Below, in pieces: positions 45,325-53,591 of a stretch of DNA of 59,894 nt. Numbering within the stretch: the stretch's first letter is position 1; every line of letters begins with the position of its first letter. The position numbers and the translations under genes are program-made. The notes beneath the pieces were generated by a model. That model made no database searches, had not been told where the DNA came from, and worked only from the letters and a program-made list of their open reading frames with translations. The stretch is from an uncultured Ignavibacteriota bacterium (GTDB taxonomy: Bacteria; Bacteroidota; Ignavibacteria; Palsa-1295): assembly GCA_903900335.1 (NCBI GenBank), contig CAIUMP010000037.1, forward strand, positions 1 through 59,894, in the 5' to 3' direction.

Positions 45325-47157
45325 ATGGCAACGAAAGAACGCGGATTCAACACGTTATCCCAATTCCTCACTCGACTTGAACGTGAGGGCGAAATGCATC
45401 GCATAACGGCAGAAGTCGATCCTCATCTGGAAGCAGCCGAGATCGCGGTCCGTTCGATGCGCGAGGGAGGCAAAGCGCTTTTATTTGAACGCGTCAAGGG
45501 CTCCCAGTATCCGCTGGTGATGAATGTGCTGGCAAGTGATCGGCGCATCGAGATCGCCCTCGATGGCGACCCCGCCACCATCGGGCATCAGTTGCTCAAT
45601 GTGGTCGAGCAGGCGATGCCGCCCAAGCCGCGTCGAATATGGAACGCTGCTCGTCCGCTCATTCCTCGCTTGATGTCGGCCCGTGTGCGCCGGACCAACC
45701 CGCTAGAGCCGCGGCGGGCCTTCGATCAGCCCGATCTTGGTGAGCTTCCGATCCTCCAAACCTGGCCGGAAGACGGAGGTAAGTTCATCACATTGCCACA
45801 GGTCTTCACCTACGATCCGATCACGGGCAAGCGCAATCTGGGCATGTATCGGGTTCACATCTTCGGTCCGAACGAGACGGGGATGCACTGGCAGATTCAG
45901 AAGGGCGGAGGTTTCCACTACTATCAAGCGGAAATGATGAATCGTCCGCTGGAAGTGGCGGTAGCTATTGGCACTGACCCTGCACTGCTGCTCGCCACGA
46001 TCGCTCCGCTGCCCGAAGGCATTGACGAGGTAATGTTCGCCGGTTTCCTGCGTGGCCGACCAACGGAGATGACGCGAGGCAAATCAATTTCGATAGATGT
46101 GCCAACCAACGCAGAGTTTATTCTCGAAGGGATCGTCCCACCGCATGATAGAAGGGTGGAAGGGCCGTTCGGAGATCACTTCGGCCACTATTCGAATGCG
46201 GCACCGTTTCCGGTCTTTCATGTTCGGGCGATCACGCATTTATCGAAGCCGGTGTTTGCCGCGACCGTTGTCGGTAAACCGCCCATGGAGGACAAGTGGC
46301 TCGGCGACGTCAATCAATTGATCCTTGGGCCGCTTGCGAAGTTGATGCACCCGGAGGTCAGGGACATCTGGGCCTTCTACGAATCTGGCTTTCATAATCT
46401 CTTGGGTATCGCGACGAAGCAGCGGTATGGCAAAGAGGCGATGAAGACCGCACTCTCGCTTGTCTCGGACAGTCAGCTTTCGCTCACCAAGTGTGCTGTT
46501 ACGGTCAGCGAGAAGGTGAACAACCGGGACTTCCGCGCGATACTCCGCGCTATCCGCGACAACTTCGATCCGCACTATGATTGGCTGCTGATTCCCAACG
46601 TCGCTATGGATACGCTCGATTTCACGAGCTACACGATGAACCTGGGAAGCAAGATGATCCTCGATGCTACGGTGAAGATGCCAGACTCCGCGAGCGGAGG
46701 CAAGTATCCACCGAGAGCACCGAGCGCGTACTTTCAGCGGACCGGACGCCTGGCGGACGATCCGAAGAACATGGATCTCCGAATCCGGGAAAGCAAGGTC
46801 TTCGAGGATGTTTTGTTGGTCGTGAAAGTGGAGAAGGAGGGCAGGGATGTTGTCGAGAAGCTCGTGGCCGATGCCAACATCGAGCGGTTACCAAAGGGAG
46901 TGAAGATCGTCGCGGTAGTGAGTGAGGACGTGGATCTCATGAGCGACATGGAGGTCATCTGGGGTATCTTCACGCGATTCGATGCCGCCCGCGATGTCAT
47001 TTTCACTCGGTCCGCACTGATCGGCTCCTCGCCTGTCTACGAGGGAGTAATGGGGATCGACGCGACGTGGAAGGTGGGATATCCGAATCCGTGCGTTATG
47101 TCGGAAGAGATCGTTAAGAGGGTGGACGCACGTTGGGGAGAATTTGGTTTCCGATAA
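45325..47157 (+). CDS. ubiD: UbiD-family decarboxylase (MqnL-like)
   Basis: 610 residues, UbiD-type prFMN-dependent decarboxylase. Seen: MREGGKALLFERVKGSQYP near the start, RRIWNAARPL, a LPQVFTYDPITGKRNLGMYR stretch, and EGPFGDHFGHYSNAAPFPVF, the prFMN/Mn2+ and Glu-Arg-Glu active-site region. Adjacent to ubiX and mqnP, so most likely removes the carboxyl group of the prenylated dihydroxynaphthoate. Expected length is ~480-610, so it is at the long end. The 91-bp gap after it is the first sizeable break in the aro-mqn run. Confidence 0.93.
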   Translation: MATKERGFNTLSQFLTRLEREGEMHRITAEVDPHLEAAEIAVRSMREGGKALLFERVKGSQYPLVMNVLASDRRIEIALDGDPATIGHQLLNVVEQAMPPKPRRIWNAARPLIPRLMSARVRRTNPLEPRRAFDQPDLGELPILQTWPEDGGKFITLPQVFTYDPITGKRNLGMYRVHIFGPNETGMHWQIQKGGGFHYYQAEMMNRPLEVAVAIGTDPALLLATIAPLPEGIDEVMFAGFLRGRPTEMTRGKSISIDVPTNAEFILEGIVPPHDRRVEGPFGDHFGHYSNAAPFPVFHVRAITHLSKPVFAATVVGKPPMEDKWLGDVNQLILGPLAKLMHPEVRDIWAFYESGFHNLLGIATKQRYGKEAMKTALSLVSDSQLSLTKCAVTVSEKVNNRDFRAILRAIRDNFDPHYDWLLIPNVAMDTLDFTSYTMNLGSKMILDATVKMPDSASGGKYPPRAPSAYFQRTGRLADDPKNMDLRIRESKVFEDVLLVVKVEKEGRDVVEKLVADANIERLPKGVKIVAVVSEDVDLMSDMEVIWGIFTRFDAARDVIFTRSALIGSSPVYEGVMGIDATWKVGYPNPCVMSEEIVKRVDARWGEFGFR

Positions 47158-47178
47158 GGGGTTGGGATATTCGAGGAA

Positions 47179-47207
47179 TTGGGAGTCCAATGTCCGTTGG
47201 ATATGTT
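47179..47207 (+). promoter_or_regulatory. Possible internal promoter before mqnEA
   Basis: TTGGGA (47179-47184), 17 bp, TATGTT (47202-47207), in the 91-bp gap between ubiD and mqnEA. Hexamer matches are modest; the -10 is the same as in the site at 15538. Confidence 0.3.
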
Positions 47208-47248
47208 AGGCAGCCGTTAACGATGCCTGATAGTTTGACAGCTAACGA

Positions 47249-49177
47249 ATGATCTCATCCAAAGCCTTTACTTTTCGCGATAACTCGCTCTCACCCATCT
47301 GGGATAAAGTCCGAAATGGCGTTCGCCTGACCAAAGAGGACGGTCTTGCTCTCTATGCTTCCGATGACCTGATCGGCCTGGGGCGTATGGCCAATGAAGT
47401 GGCACGTTCGAAGTCCGGGGACAGTGTTTATTTCGTGCTCAATCGCAAGCTTGAGCCGACGAACGTTTGTGTGCTTTCCTGTAAATTCTGTGATTTTGCA
47501 GTGAAGGCGGGCTCGAAAGAGGCTTACGAAATGACGCTGGATGAGATGCTCTCCAAGCTACGTCCGGATCTTCATGAGGTGCACATTACTGCTGGACTCC
47601 ACCCGAGCTGGCCTTGGGAGTTCTACATAGACATGGTGCGCGAGATCAAGACGCAATTTCCGAACGTCGATGTGAAGGCGTTCACGGCAGTCGAGATCGA
47701 CTACTTCTCCAAGAAGTTCAAGAAGAGCCACGAGCAGGTGTTGCGGGAGCTGTATGCCGCCGGACTTCGAACAATGCCGGGTGGGGGCGCAGAAGTCTTC
47801 TCTGAGCGCGTACGTAAGGAGTTATTTAAGCAGAAGATCGGTGCGAAGACGTGGTTCGATGTTCACAAGACCGCGCACAAAATGGGCATCAATTCTAATG
47901 TGACGATGCTCTATGGTCACATCGAAACGATCGAAGAGCGCATCGAGCACATGTTGCGCGTTCGTGAGTGTCAGGATGAGACGAACGGATTTCTCTCGTT
48001 CATTCCGCTCGCGTTTCAACCGGGGAATACCGGCATCAAGACGCGCAACGATTTTACGAGCGCGATAGATGATCTTAAGACCATCGCCGTGTCGCGTTTG
48101 ATGTTGGATAACGTCCCGCATATCAAAGCATATTGGGTGATGCTCACAGCGGAAGTTGCAACTATCGCGCTGAACTTTGGCGCGGATGATATGGACGGCA
48201 CGGTTGGTGAAGAGCGTATTGCGCATGACGCTGGCGCGATCAGTCCGATGGAGCTTGCAAAGGGTAAGTTGATCTCTATCATTCATGAGGCGGGGAAACT
48301 GCCGGTCGAGCGCGATGTATGGTACAACCCGATCGAGATCTATCCGGCCAAGGGCACAACGGTCGTGAGCAAGATGCCGTACTTGAACAGCGTGCCGTTC
48401 TATCACGAGTTCGCACCAGCGCTAAAGAACATTGAAGTTGCGCCGCTGATGCCAAGTGTGCTCGGGCGCTTTGCGCGACTCGGGACCGTTTCGGCGGGAC
48501 CGCTTTCGCTACGTGATTTCATGTCTGTGAGTGATCGTTTTGATCGTCTCGAGTATGGAATTGCGGTCAAGGGCAATGCACATTCTGTTCTGCTATTCAG
48601 CAAATATGGGTGGAGCGATCTCAAGGGTAAGAGGATCGGAATCACTTCAGAGTCTTCGACAAGTATCGAGCTGTTGCGAATTCTTCTTGAGAAACGGCAC
48701 GGCGTACATGAGTACGAGTTTGTCAAACTCCATCCCGCGCAAATTCAAAACAATCTATCAGACTATGATGCGGTCCTACTGATCGGGGACGAGGCCCTGC
48801 GAAATGGTGAACTGGGCGGCATTCCTGGCTTCGACCAGATGTATGATCTTGCTGGCGAGTGGTGCTCGTGGAAGGAACTGCCGTTCGTGTTTGCAGTGTG
48901 GGCCATTGCCAAAGATGTGCCTGCTGAGGCGAAGACGCAGATCACACATTCTCTGGAGAACTCCCTCGTAAGCTCCGCAGGTCACTACGCCGAGATCGGG
49001 CGCGAGCACGGCAAGCGCCTCGGCATGGATGACGCCGCGGTCGATGCCTACTTGCAGACATTCCGCTACCGCTTCGGCATCGACGAACACGCTGCTATGG
49101 CGGAGTTCGAGATGGAGTGGGAGAGCTTGAAGAGAAATAATCGTACGGTACCGGTCGGACATAGTATTGCCGCTTAA
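47249..49177 (+). CDS. mqnEA: Fused MqnE (aminofutalosine synthase) - MqnA (chorismate dehydratase)
   Basis: 642 residues and two whole enzymes. Residues 1 to about 368 are MqnE, a radical-SAM protein: the cluster motif C74-x3-C78-x2-C81 in TNVCVLSCKFCDF, GLHPSWPWEFYID, RTMPGGGAEVFSERVR and MLYGHIETIEERIEHM. From about 370 to 642 is MqnA: MPYLNSVPFYHEFAP (376-390), SAGPLSLRDFM, IGITSESSTSIELLRILL, DYDAVLLIGDEALRNGE and ELPFVFAVWAIAKD. MqnA dehydrates chorismate to 3-(1-carboxyvinyloxy)benzoate, which MqnE joins to a SAM-derived adenosyl group to give aminofutalosine, so the fusion joins steps 1 and 2 in reverse chain order. No stop or frameshift at the junction. mqnC follows 6 bp downstream. 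Confidence 0.93.
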   Translation: MISSKAFTFRDNSLSPIWDKVRNGVRLTKEDGLALYASDDLIGLGRMANEVARSKSGDSVYFVLNRKLEPTNVCVLSCKFCDFAVKAGSKEAYEMTLDEMLSKLRPDLHEVHITAGLHPSWPWEFYIDMVREIKTQFPNVDVKAFTAVEIDYFSKKFKKSHEQVLRELYAAGLRTMPGGGAEVFSERVRKELFKQKIGAKTWFDVHKTAHKMGINSNVTMLYGHIETIEERIEHMLRVRECQDETNGFLSFIPLAFQPGNTGIKTRNDFTSAIDDLKTIAVSRLMLDNVPHIKAYWVMLTAEVATIALNFGADDMDGTVGEERIAHDAGAISPMELAKGKLISIIHEAGKLPVERDVWYNPIEIYPAKGTTVVSKMPYLNSVPFYHEFAPALKNIEVAPLMPSVLGRFARLGTVSAGPLSLRDFMSVSDRFDRLEYGIAVKGNAHSVLLFSKYGWSDLKGKRIGITSESSTSIELLRILLEKRHGVHEYEFVKLHPAQIQNNLSDYDAVLLIGDEALRNGELGGIPGFDQMYDLAGEWCSWKELPFVFAVWAIAKDVPAEAKTQITHSLENSLVSSAGHYAEIGREHGKRLGMDDAAVDAYLQTFRYRFGIDEHAAMAEFEMEWESLKRNNRTVPVGHSIAA

Positions 49178-49183
49178 GACATC

Positions 49184-50368
49184 ATGCTTGAATCAATCAG
49201 AACCCGAGTTAACAACGGCGACCGCCTTTCACGCGAAGAGGGCCGCTGGCTTTTGCAGAACGCTTCGCTCTTAGATCTCGCGGAGCTTGCGGAGACGGTG
49301 CGCTATCGGTTGAACCCGGAGCGCCGCGTCACGTTCGTCATCGACTCCAATCCGAATTACACGAACATCTGCAACATCGACTGCATCTTCTGTGCGTTCT
49401 ATCGGCACGAGGGCGATGCGGATACTTATACTTACACGGTCGATGAGATGATCACGCGCTTCAAGGCTTCGGCCAAGCGCGGCATCAGAACGGTGCTGTT
49501 GCAAGGCGGCGTCAACGCGGCGATCCCGTTCGAGTATTACAAGGAGATGGTTCGCCGCACGCGCGAGGAAGTGCCGGAGATCCATCCGCACTTTTTCTCG
49601 ACGAGCGAGATCATCGGTATGAGCGATGTGTCCGGATTTTCTATTCCCGAGGTTCTGCGTCAGCTTAAAGAGGTTGGGTTGAACTCCATCCCGGGCGGCG
49701 GCGCGGAAATTCTAAGCGATCGCGTGAAGAAGAAAATCTCGAACAAGAAGGGCACGAGCGCCGATTGGCTCGGCGTAATGCGAGAGGCACACAAGCTCGG
49801 ATACAAGACGACGGCGACGATGATGTACGGTCATCTTGAAAAAGACGAGGACATCATCGAGCATCTCTCTGTCATTCGCGATCTGCAGGATGAGTACCAT
49901 GGCTTCACAGCGTATATTCCGTGGAGTTTCAAGCCGGGAAATACGCCGCTCGAAAAAATTATTCCGACGTACGCAACGGGCACGCGATACTTACAGATGA
50001 TCGCCATCGCGCGCATCTTCTTGGATAACTTCCCACACATTCAGGCGAGCTGGTTCTCGGAAGGGAAGAAGATCGGGCAGATCGCGCTGAGCTTCGGCGC
50101 GGATGATTTCGGTGGCGTTCTCGAAGAGGAGAATGTTCATGCCTCCGCGAATTTCGTGCATACAACATCGGTGAAAGAGACTGTGGATCTCATTCGCAGC
50201 GCGGGTTACACACCGGCGGAGCGAACAACACTTTATGACATCATTGCAGAGTACGGGCCTGAAGAATATCCAGCGGCCGTGTTGAACTCCGCTCGGCTTA
50301 GCGTACATACGGATGCTGGCGCGATCATGCACTCCCTGCCGATCATTCAAGCTGCCGTATTGGCGTAA
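49184..50368 (+). CDS. mqnC: Cyclic dehypoxanthinyl futalosine synthase MqnC
   Basis: 394 residues, radical SAM. Cluster motif C63-x3-C67-x2-C70 in NICNIDCIFCAFYRHEGD, GGVNAAIPFEYYKEMVRR, SIPGGGAEILSDRVKK, TATMMYGHLEKDEDIIEHL and WFSEGKKIGQIALSFGADD. It closes the cyclic dehypoxanthinyl-futalosine ring, third step of the branch. MqnC and MqnE are sister radical-SAM families; the YRHEGD and (N)SIPGGGAEILSD features fit MqnC. Nothing overlaps its end; the next gene has its own promoter candidate. Confidence 0.95.
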   Translation: MLESIRTRVNNGDRLSREEGRWLLQNASLLDLAELAETVRYRLNPERRVTFVIDSNPNYTNICNIDCIFCAFYRHEGDADTYTYTVDEMITRFKASAKRGIRTVLLQGGVNAAIPFEYYKEMVRRTREEVPEIHPHFFSTSEIIGMSDVSGFSIPEVLRQLKEVGLNSIPGGGAEILSDRVKKKISNKKGTSADWLGVMREAHKLGYKTTATMMYGHLEKDEDIIEHLSVIRDLQDEYHGFTAYIPWSFKPGNTPLEKIIPTYATGTRYLQMIAIARIFLDNFPHIQASWFSEGKKIGQIALSFGADDFGGVLEEENVHASANFVHTTSVKETVDLIRSAGYTPAERTTLYDIIAEYGPEEYPAAVLNSARLSVHTDAGAIMHSLPIIQAAVLA

Positions 50369-50433
50369 CTAAAATTATTATCGGCGATATTGGGCCGATT
50401 TAGGCTTTCCAAAGCATTGAGGAATCTTGGGAC

Positions 50434-50462
50434 TTGACTTTGTCTCGAGAATGTGCGATATT
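50434..50462 (+). promoter_or_regulatory. Sigma-70-like promoter before the lipoprotein gene
   Basis: TTGACT (50434-50439), 17-bp spacer, GATATT (50457-50462), 24 bp before the ATG of the lipoprotein gene. Same -35 hexamer and spacing as the site at 15515. It would start a separate transcript for the genes at 50486 and 51257. Confidence 0.5.
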
Positions 50463-50485
50463 AGTGGGCAATAATACAGACACCC

Positions 50486-51241
50486 ATGAGAATACTTACT
50501 ACTTCTGCTGCCGTTCTGGCGCTTTCCGCCTGTTCGCTGCTGGCTTCCCCCGCAAAAAATGGCATCGAGCGAAGCCTTTCCATCAAGGGATTTAAGGGAC
50601 GCATTGCTCTGCATCAGCTCCCCGGTGATAAGATCGAGGTGAAGATCCGGACGTGGCGCACTACGCGAGATACGGTTCGCGGGCATGAGATCTTTCCAGT
50701 GCTCGTCAACGGACACAAGCAGAATTTCTTCTTCGGACGGTTTGGCTACTCCAAAATGCCTCTTCTGATCTTCGCTGTGAGTGATCCGGATCGCATTACG
50801 GAATCCCGCACACTGAGCTATCAGGTCTCTCCGAGTGGTGCGCTGATCGGTCAGCAAGTTGTCGTGGATGAGGCTGTGCAACACGCACATTCGGATGAGG
50901 TCATCAGTGGGCGCTATCCTCTGGCTGGCATTAATCCGGAGATAGGAGCGATCTATTCGATCGCCTATCAGGATGCGCACTTCGAGGGCTTCTTCGTCTC
51001 CTATGAGAAGCTGCGTGTGCGTCAGTGGGATCCGAACATCAATGCCTTTATTGAGACGGACCAGGGCTTCCTGCGTGATAAGTCTGGCAGGATCATCGAG
51101 AGTGGTAAATTTCATTCGTGGTCGGACAAGACCCGCGAGGAGATGTTTGCATCGAACCTCACCAAGTTGTCTGAATACCCTCGGCACTCCCTGGATTCAG
51201 CCAAGACTCCTGCTGTCTCCGCAGCAGTACTCAAAAAGTAG
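50486..51241 (+). CDS. Conserved-looking lipoprotein of unknown function
   Basis: 251 residues. The N-terminus MRILTTSAAVLALSACSLLA has a lipobox (LSAC, Cys16), so a lipid-anchored protein facing the periplasm or outer membrane. The rest has no motif I know; it is beta-rich at about 28-110 (GIERSLSIKGFKGRIALHQL, VKIRTWRTTRDTVRG) and has a later part with VSYEKLRVRQWDP. It lies between mqnC and an ATP-grasp-like gene, 15 bp upstream of the latter, so the two are probably co-transcribed from the promoter at 50434. No link to menaquinone is shown. Confidence 0.65.
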   Translation: MRILTTSAAVLALSACSLLASPAKNGIERSLSIKGFKGRIALHQLPGDKIEVKIRTWRTTRDTVRGHEIFPVLVNGHKQNFFFGRFGYSKMPLLIFAVSDPDRITESRTLSYQVSPSGALIGQQVVVDEAVQHAHSDEVISGRYPLAGINPEIGAIYSIAYQDAHFEGFFVSYEKLRVRQWDPNINAFIETDQGFLRDKSGRIIESGKFHSWSDKTREEMFASNLTKLSEYPRHSLDSAKTPAVSAAVLKK

Positions 51242-51256
51242 TATCTCGATCAGCTT

Positions 51257-52072
51257 GTGACCCCAAGAAAGATAGCGATCCTGTTTCACGAGCGTCACCG
51301 GGGCTTCACACTAAACTATCACGTTCAGGAATTTGCACAGATCTGGCGAGAAGAGGGGCACGAGGTTGTTGAGCTATTCGGTGTGAATGAGTTTGTCCCG
51401 GCTGATCTGCTTTTTGTCCACGTTGATCTTTCGGTGGTACCCGAGGAATACCTTCGATTCGGACGACGATACCCGATCGTTCTCAACGGCAGACTGCGTG
51501 ACATTCGTAAATCCAGTTTTAGCAAGATCCGGCTGCAACTCGGTGACATCTACGATGGCAAAGTGATCGTAAAGTCGGATCTGAACTATGCAGGTAAACC
51601 AGAGCGATTTGTAGGAGCGTCCCATCAGATTCGAGAACACGGTATCATGTTCACTTCGCCCATGGAATATCGAGTGTTTGAATCCATCCGGGACGTGCCG
51701 GAGTCGGTTTTTACCGATCCGCTCATGATCGTGGAGCGTTTTATGCCGGAGATTACGGAAGATGGGAAGTACGTTATGCGCGCGATGCAGTTCCTTGGCA
51801 ATCAGGTTGACTGCGTGCAATTTGTGTCCGACACGCCGATCGTCAACGGCTCAACTGGGACCCTCACCGGGTTAGTGGAGCCACATCCAGAGATGCTCGC
51901 GGCAAGGAAGCGGATGTATTTCGACTATGGAAAATTCGATTACGTCCTACACAACGGCCATCCCATCTTGCTCGACACCAATAAAACAGTGGGCGCCGGT
52001 ATCCCGAACGCCCCCGAGGATATTCTCGCGGCCCGCAGGAAGCGAGCCGACGGTATCTACGATTACTTCTAG
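51257..52072 (+). CDS. ATP-grasp-like protein of unknown substrate
   Basis: 271 residues with a GTG start. An N-terminal Rossmann-like segment (KIAILFHERHRGFTLNYHV) precedes an ATP-grasp-type core: KVIVKSDLNYAGKPERFVG (lysine-bearing strand and flexible loop), IVERFMPEITEDGKYVMRAM, and KFDYVLHNGHPILLDTNKT, where Asp-Thr-Asn matches the metal-binding D/E-x-N ending of the fold. ATP-grasp enzymes usually ligate a carboxylate to an amine or thiol. The GRYPIVLNGRLRDIRK stretch may bind substrate. It ends tail-to-tail on mqnD, sharing CTAG at 52069-52072. Confidence 0.6.
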   Translation: MTPRKIAILFHERHRGFTLNYHVQEFAQIWREEGHEVVELFGVNEFVPADLLFVHVDLSVVPEEYLRFGRRYPIVLNGRLRDIRKSSFSKIRLQLGDIYDGKVIVKSDLNYAGKPERFVGASHQIREHGIMFTSPMEYRVFESIRDVPESVFTDPLMIVERFMPEITEDGKYVMRAMQFLGNQVDCVQFVSDTPIVNGSTGTLTGLVEPHPEMLAARKRMYFDYGKFDYVLHNGHPILLDTNKTVGAGIPNAPEDILAARRKRADGIYDYF

Positions 52073-52908
52073 TAGAGAGTGATTTCTCCGACTGGAGGGA
52101 TGATGTTGTGCTCTGCCCCTAAGTTGAAAAGATACTCCAGCGCCTTTTTGCCGCGCTCGCCCATGTCGATCGTTACGTCATTGACGTACATCTTTACGAA
52201 GCGCGCACCAGTCTCTGCGTCAATTCCGCGGCCCCACTGAAGAGCGTATTCGACGGAGTCCTTCTCGTTGTCATATGCGGCCTTGATGGAATCGCGAAGT
52301 GCTTGAGAGATAACGCGGGCGGTCTCTTCGCCCATATCCTTACGGACACAATCGAGGCCAAGTGGGAGAGGAAGTCCACCGGTCTTTTCCTGCCAGATCA
52401 GACCGAAATCCGCAAGCAAATTGAGACCGTATTCTTGCCAGGTGATCTGTCCTTCGTGAATCAGCAGGCCCGCATCCACATCGCCTTCGAGGACGGCGTC
52501 AATGATCGCATCGAAGGACATCTCCACCGATTTGATATGGCCGAACCACGAGCGAAGAAGAAGGTTTGCAGTCGTGAGCTTTCCCGGCTGTGCAATGACG
52601 GCACCCGGATTGGCCTCCAGCTCTTCGATGGTCTTATACTTTTTCGAGACGATGATAGGACCATAGCCCTCACCCATCGACGCGCCGGTCTTCATGATCC
52701 AGTATTTATCTGAGACGTATGGATACGCGTGCGCGCTGATGGCTGTCACCGGCATTTCGCCGGTCATCGCTCGGACATTCAGCGACTGAATATCGTCGAG
52801 GACGTGATCGATTTCGAAACCAGGAATGGTCACCTTCTTGGAGGCAAAGCCGTAAAACATGAAGGCGTCATCAGGGTCAGGGGAGTGGCCGATTTGTAAG
52901 TTTACCAA
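52069..52908 (-). CDS. mqnD: 1,4-dihydroxy-6-naphthoate synthase MqnD
   Basis: 279 residues, periplasmic-binding-protein fold. LQIGHSPDPDDAFMFYGFA at the N-terminus, the diagnostic MqnD start, then EMPVTAISAHAYPYV, GYGPIIVSKK, QPGKLTTANLLLR, LLIHEGQITW with the catalytic His, and GGLPLPLGLDCVRKD. It cleaves cyclic dehypoxanthinyl futalosine to 1,4-dihydroxy-6-naphthoate. On the opposite strand from the other mqn genes, with its own upstream pair of small membrane-protein genes. Confidence 0.95.
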   Translation of the reverse strand: MVNLQIGHSPDPDDAFMFYGFASKKVTIPGFEIDHVLDDIQSLNVRAMTGEMPVTAISAHAYPYVSDKYWIMKTGASMGEGYGPIIVSKKYKTIEELEANPGAVIAQPGKLTTANLLLRSWFGHIKSVEMSFDAIIDAVLEGDVDAGLLIHEGQITWQEYGLNLLADFGLIWQEKTGGLPLPLGLDCVRKDMGEETARVISQALRDSIKAAYDNEKDSVEYALQWGRGIDAETGARFVKMYVNDVTIDMGERGKKALEYLFNLGAEHNIIPPVGEITLY

Positions 52909-52969
52909 AATTGCTTTCTTTTAAGAGGATGAATGTTACTTTATATTCTTGGATTCGGAGCCGGTCGAT

Positions 52970-53209
52970 TTACTCGCTATTCGAAGCGTCCCTCAGTTTC
53001 CGCTCCACGCGGCCTACTAGTTCGGGATCGCCCCCGTACATGTTAACTCCGTTAAAACCATTGCTGACTCCATGTACAGAGTCATCGACATCAAGTCTTG
53101 AGTCCTTGAATCGCTCCCAATCATTCCGTTGAGACTTCACCAGAAGTCTCCAAAGGATGAAGGTCGCCCCGAAGGCAAGTGAGAAGAAGATGATATTGCC
53201 TGTGCTCAT
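52970..53209 (-). CDS. Small single-pass membrane protein
   Basis: 79 residues from the ATG at 53209. An N-terminal membrane helix (NIIFFSLAFGATFILWRLL, residues about 5-23) is followed by a soluble tail ending LVGRVERKLRDASNSE. It shares a layout and the RVERxLR ending with the next gene, so the two look like old paralogues. 61 bp upstream of mqnD and on its strand; probably in one transcript. Function unknown. Confidence 0.55.
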   Translation of the reverse strand: MSTGNIIFFSLAFGATFILWRLLVKSQRNDWERFKDSRLDVDDSVHGVSNGFNGVNMYGGDPELVGRVERKLRDASNSE

Positions 53210-53222
53210 TGAAGATATTGAC

Positions 53223-53459
53223 TCAGCAGGTTTCGCCCTTTCGGTTCTCGACTTCCTGACGTAACAGCCGTTCAACGCGGTTTATGGTACCCGGTTTCAT
53301 ATTCGCCCCCCCTCTTACGCTACGTCGTCCGACTTTTGAGAGGTCAACATCGGTGCCTGTTCCAGTATTGCGTTGCCGCCAGATGGTACGGAAGCGCATT
53401 CCAAACACTACGAAGAGTCCCACCGTCAAAATTGAAAGAATGATACTGGTGCCGTCCAT
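53223..53459 (-). CDS. Small single-pass membrane protein, paralogue of neighbour
   Basis: 78 residues: N-terminal membrane helix (SIILSILTVGLFVVFGM), a QRN sequence after it, a Gly/Arg-rich linker and INRVERLLRQEVENRK. Like its downstream neighbour (13 bp away) it has helix, QRN, linker and RVERxLR in the same order. No family recognised. First gene of the small-protein-mqnD transcription unit. Confidence 0.55.
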   Translation of the reverse strand: MDGTSIILSILTVGLFVVFGMRFRTIWRQRNTGTGTDVDLSKVGRRSVRGGANMKPGTINRVERLLRQEVENRKGETC

Positions 53460-53501
53460 CTCCGATCTGGGTAAGGTATATTCAAGTGAATGTGACTGAG
53501 C

Positions 53502-53588
53502 CTACGGAAACAGCACGATCTTCTCCACCCTATTCGGTGTCTCGAGAATATACTCGAGGGGTTCGATGAGAGTGAAGAGGAGCATCTT
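53502..53588 (-). pseudogene. 3' remnant of a threonine-dehydrogenase-like gene
   Basis: 28 codons plus stop, reading LIEPLEYILETPNRVEKIV and LFP at the end, align without gaps to the last 28 residues of the intact tdh at 54297 (FAEAFELMIETPKKVGKIV then LFP), about half identical, and the last ~25 bases match closely in DNA. It begins one codon after the vapC stop. A leftover of a second, diverged dehydrogenase gene cut away by the toxin-antitoxin module or by deletion. Confidence 0.75.
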
Positions 53589-53591
53589 GCA

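Noticed and set aside
47822-48406. 194-codon minus-strand frame
   Set aside because: Antisense to mqnEA; no recognisable motif.
53502-53588. Insertion-sequence target duplication at the tdh 3' end
   Set aside because: No transposase and the two copies differ at about half of residues, too diverged for a simple target duplication; treated as a paralogue remnant.
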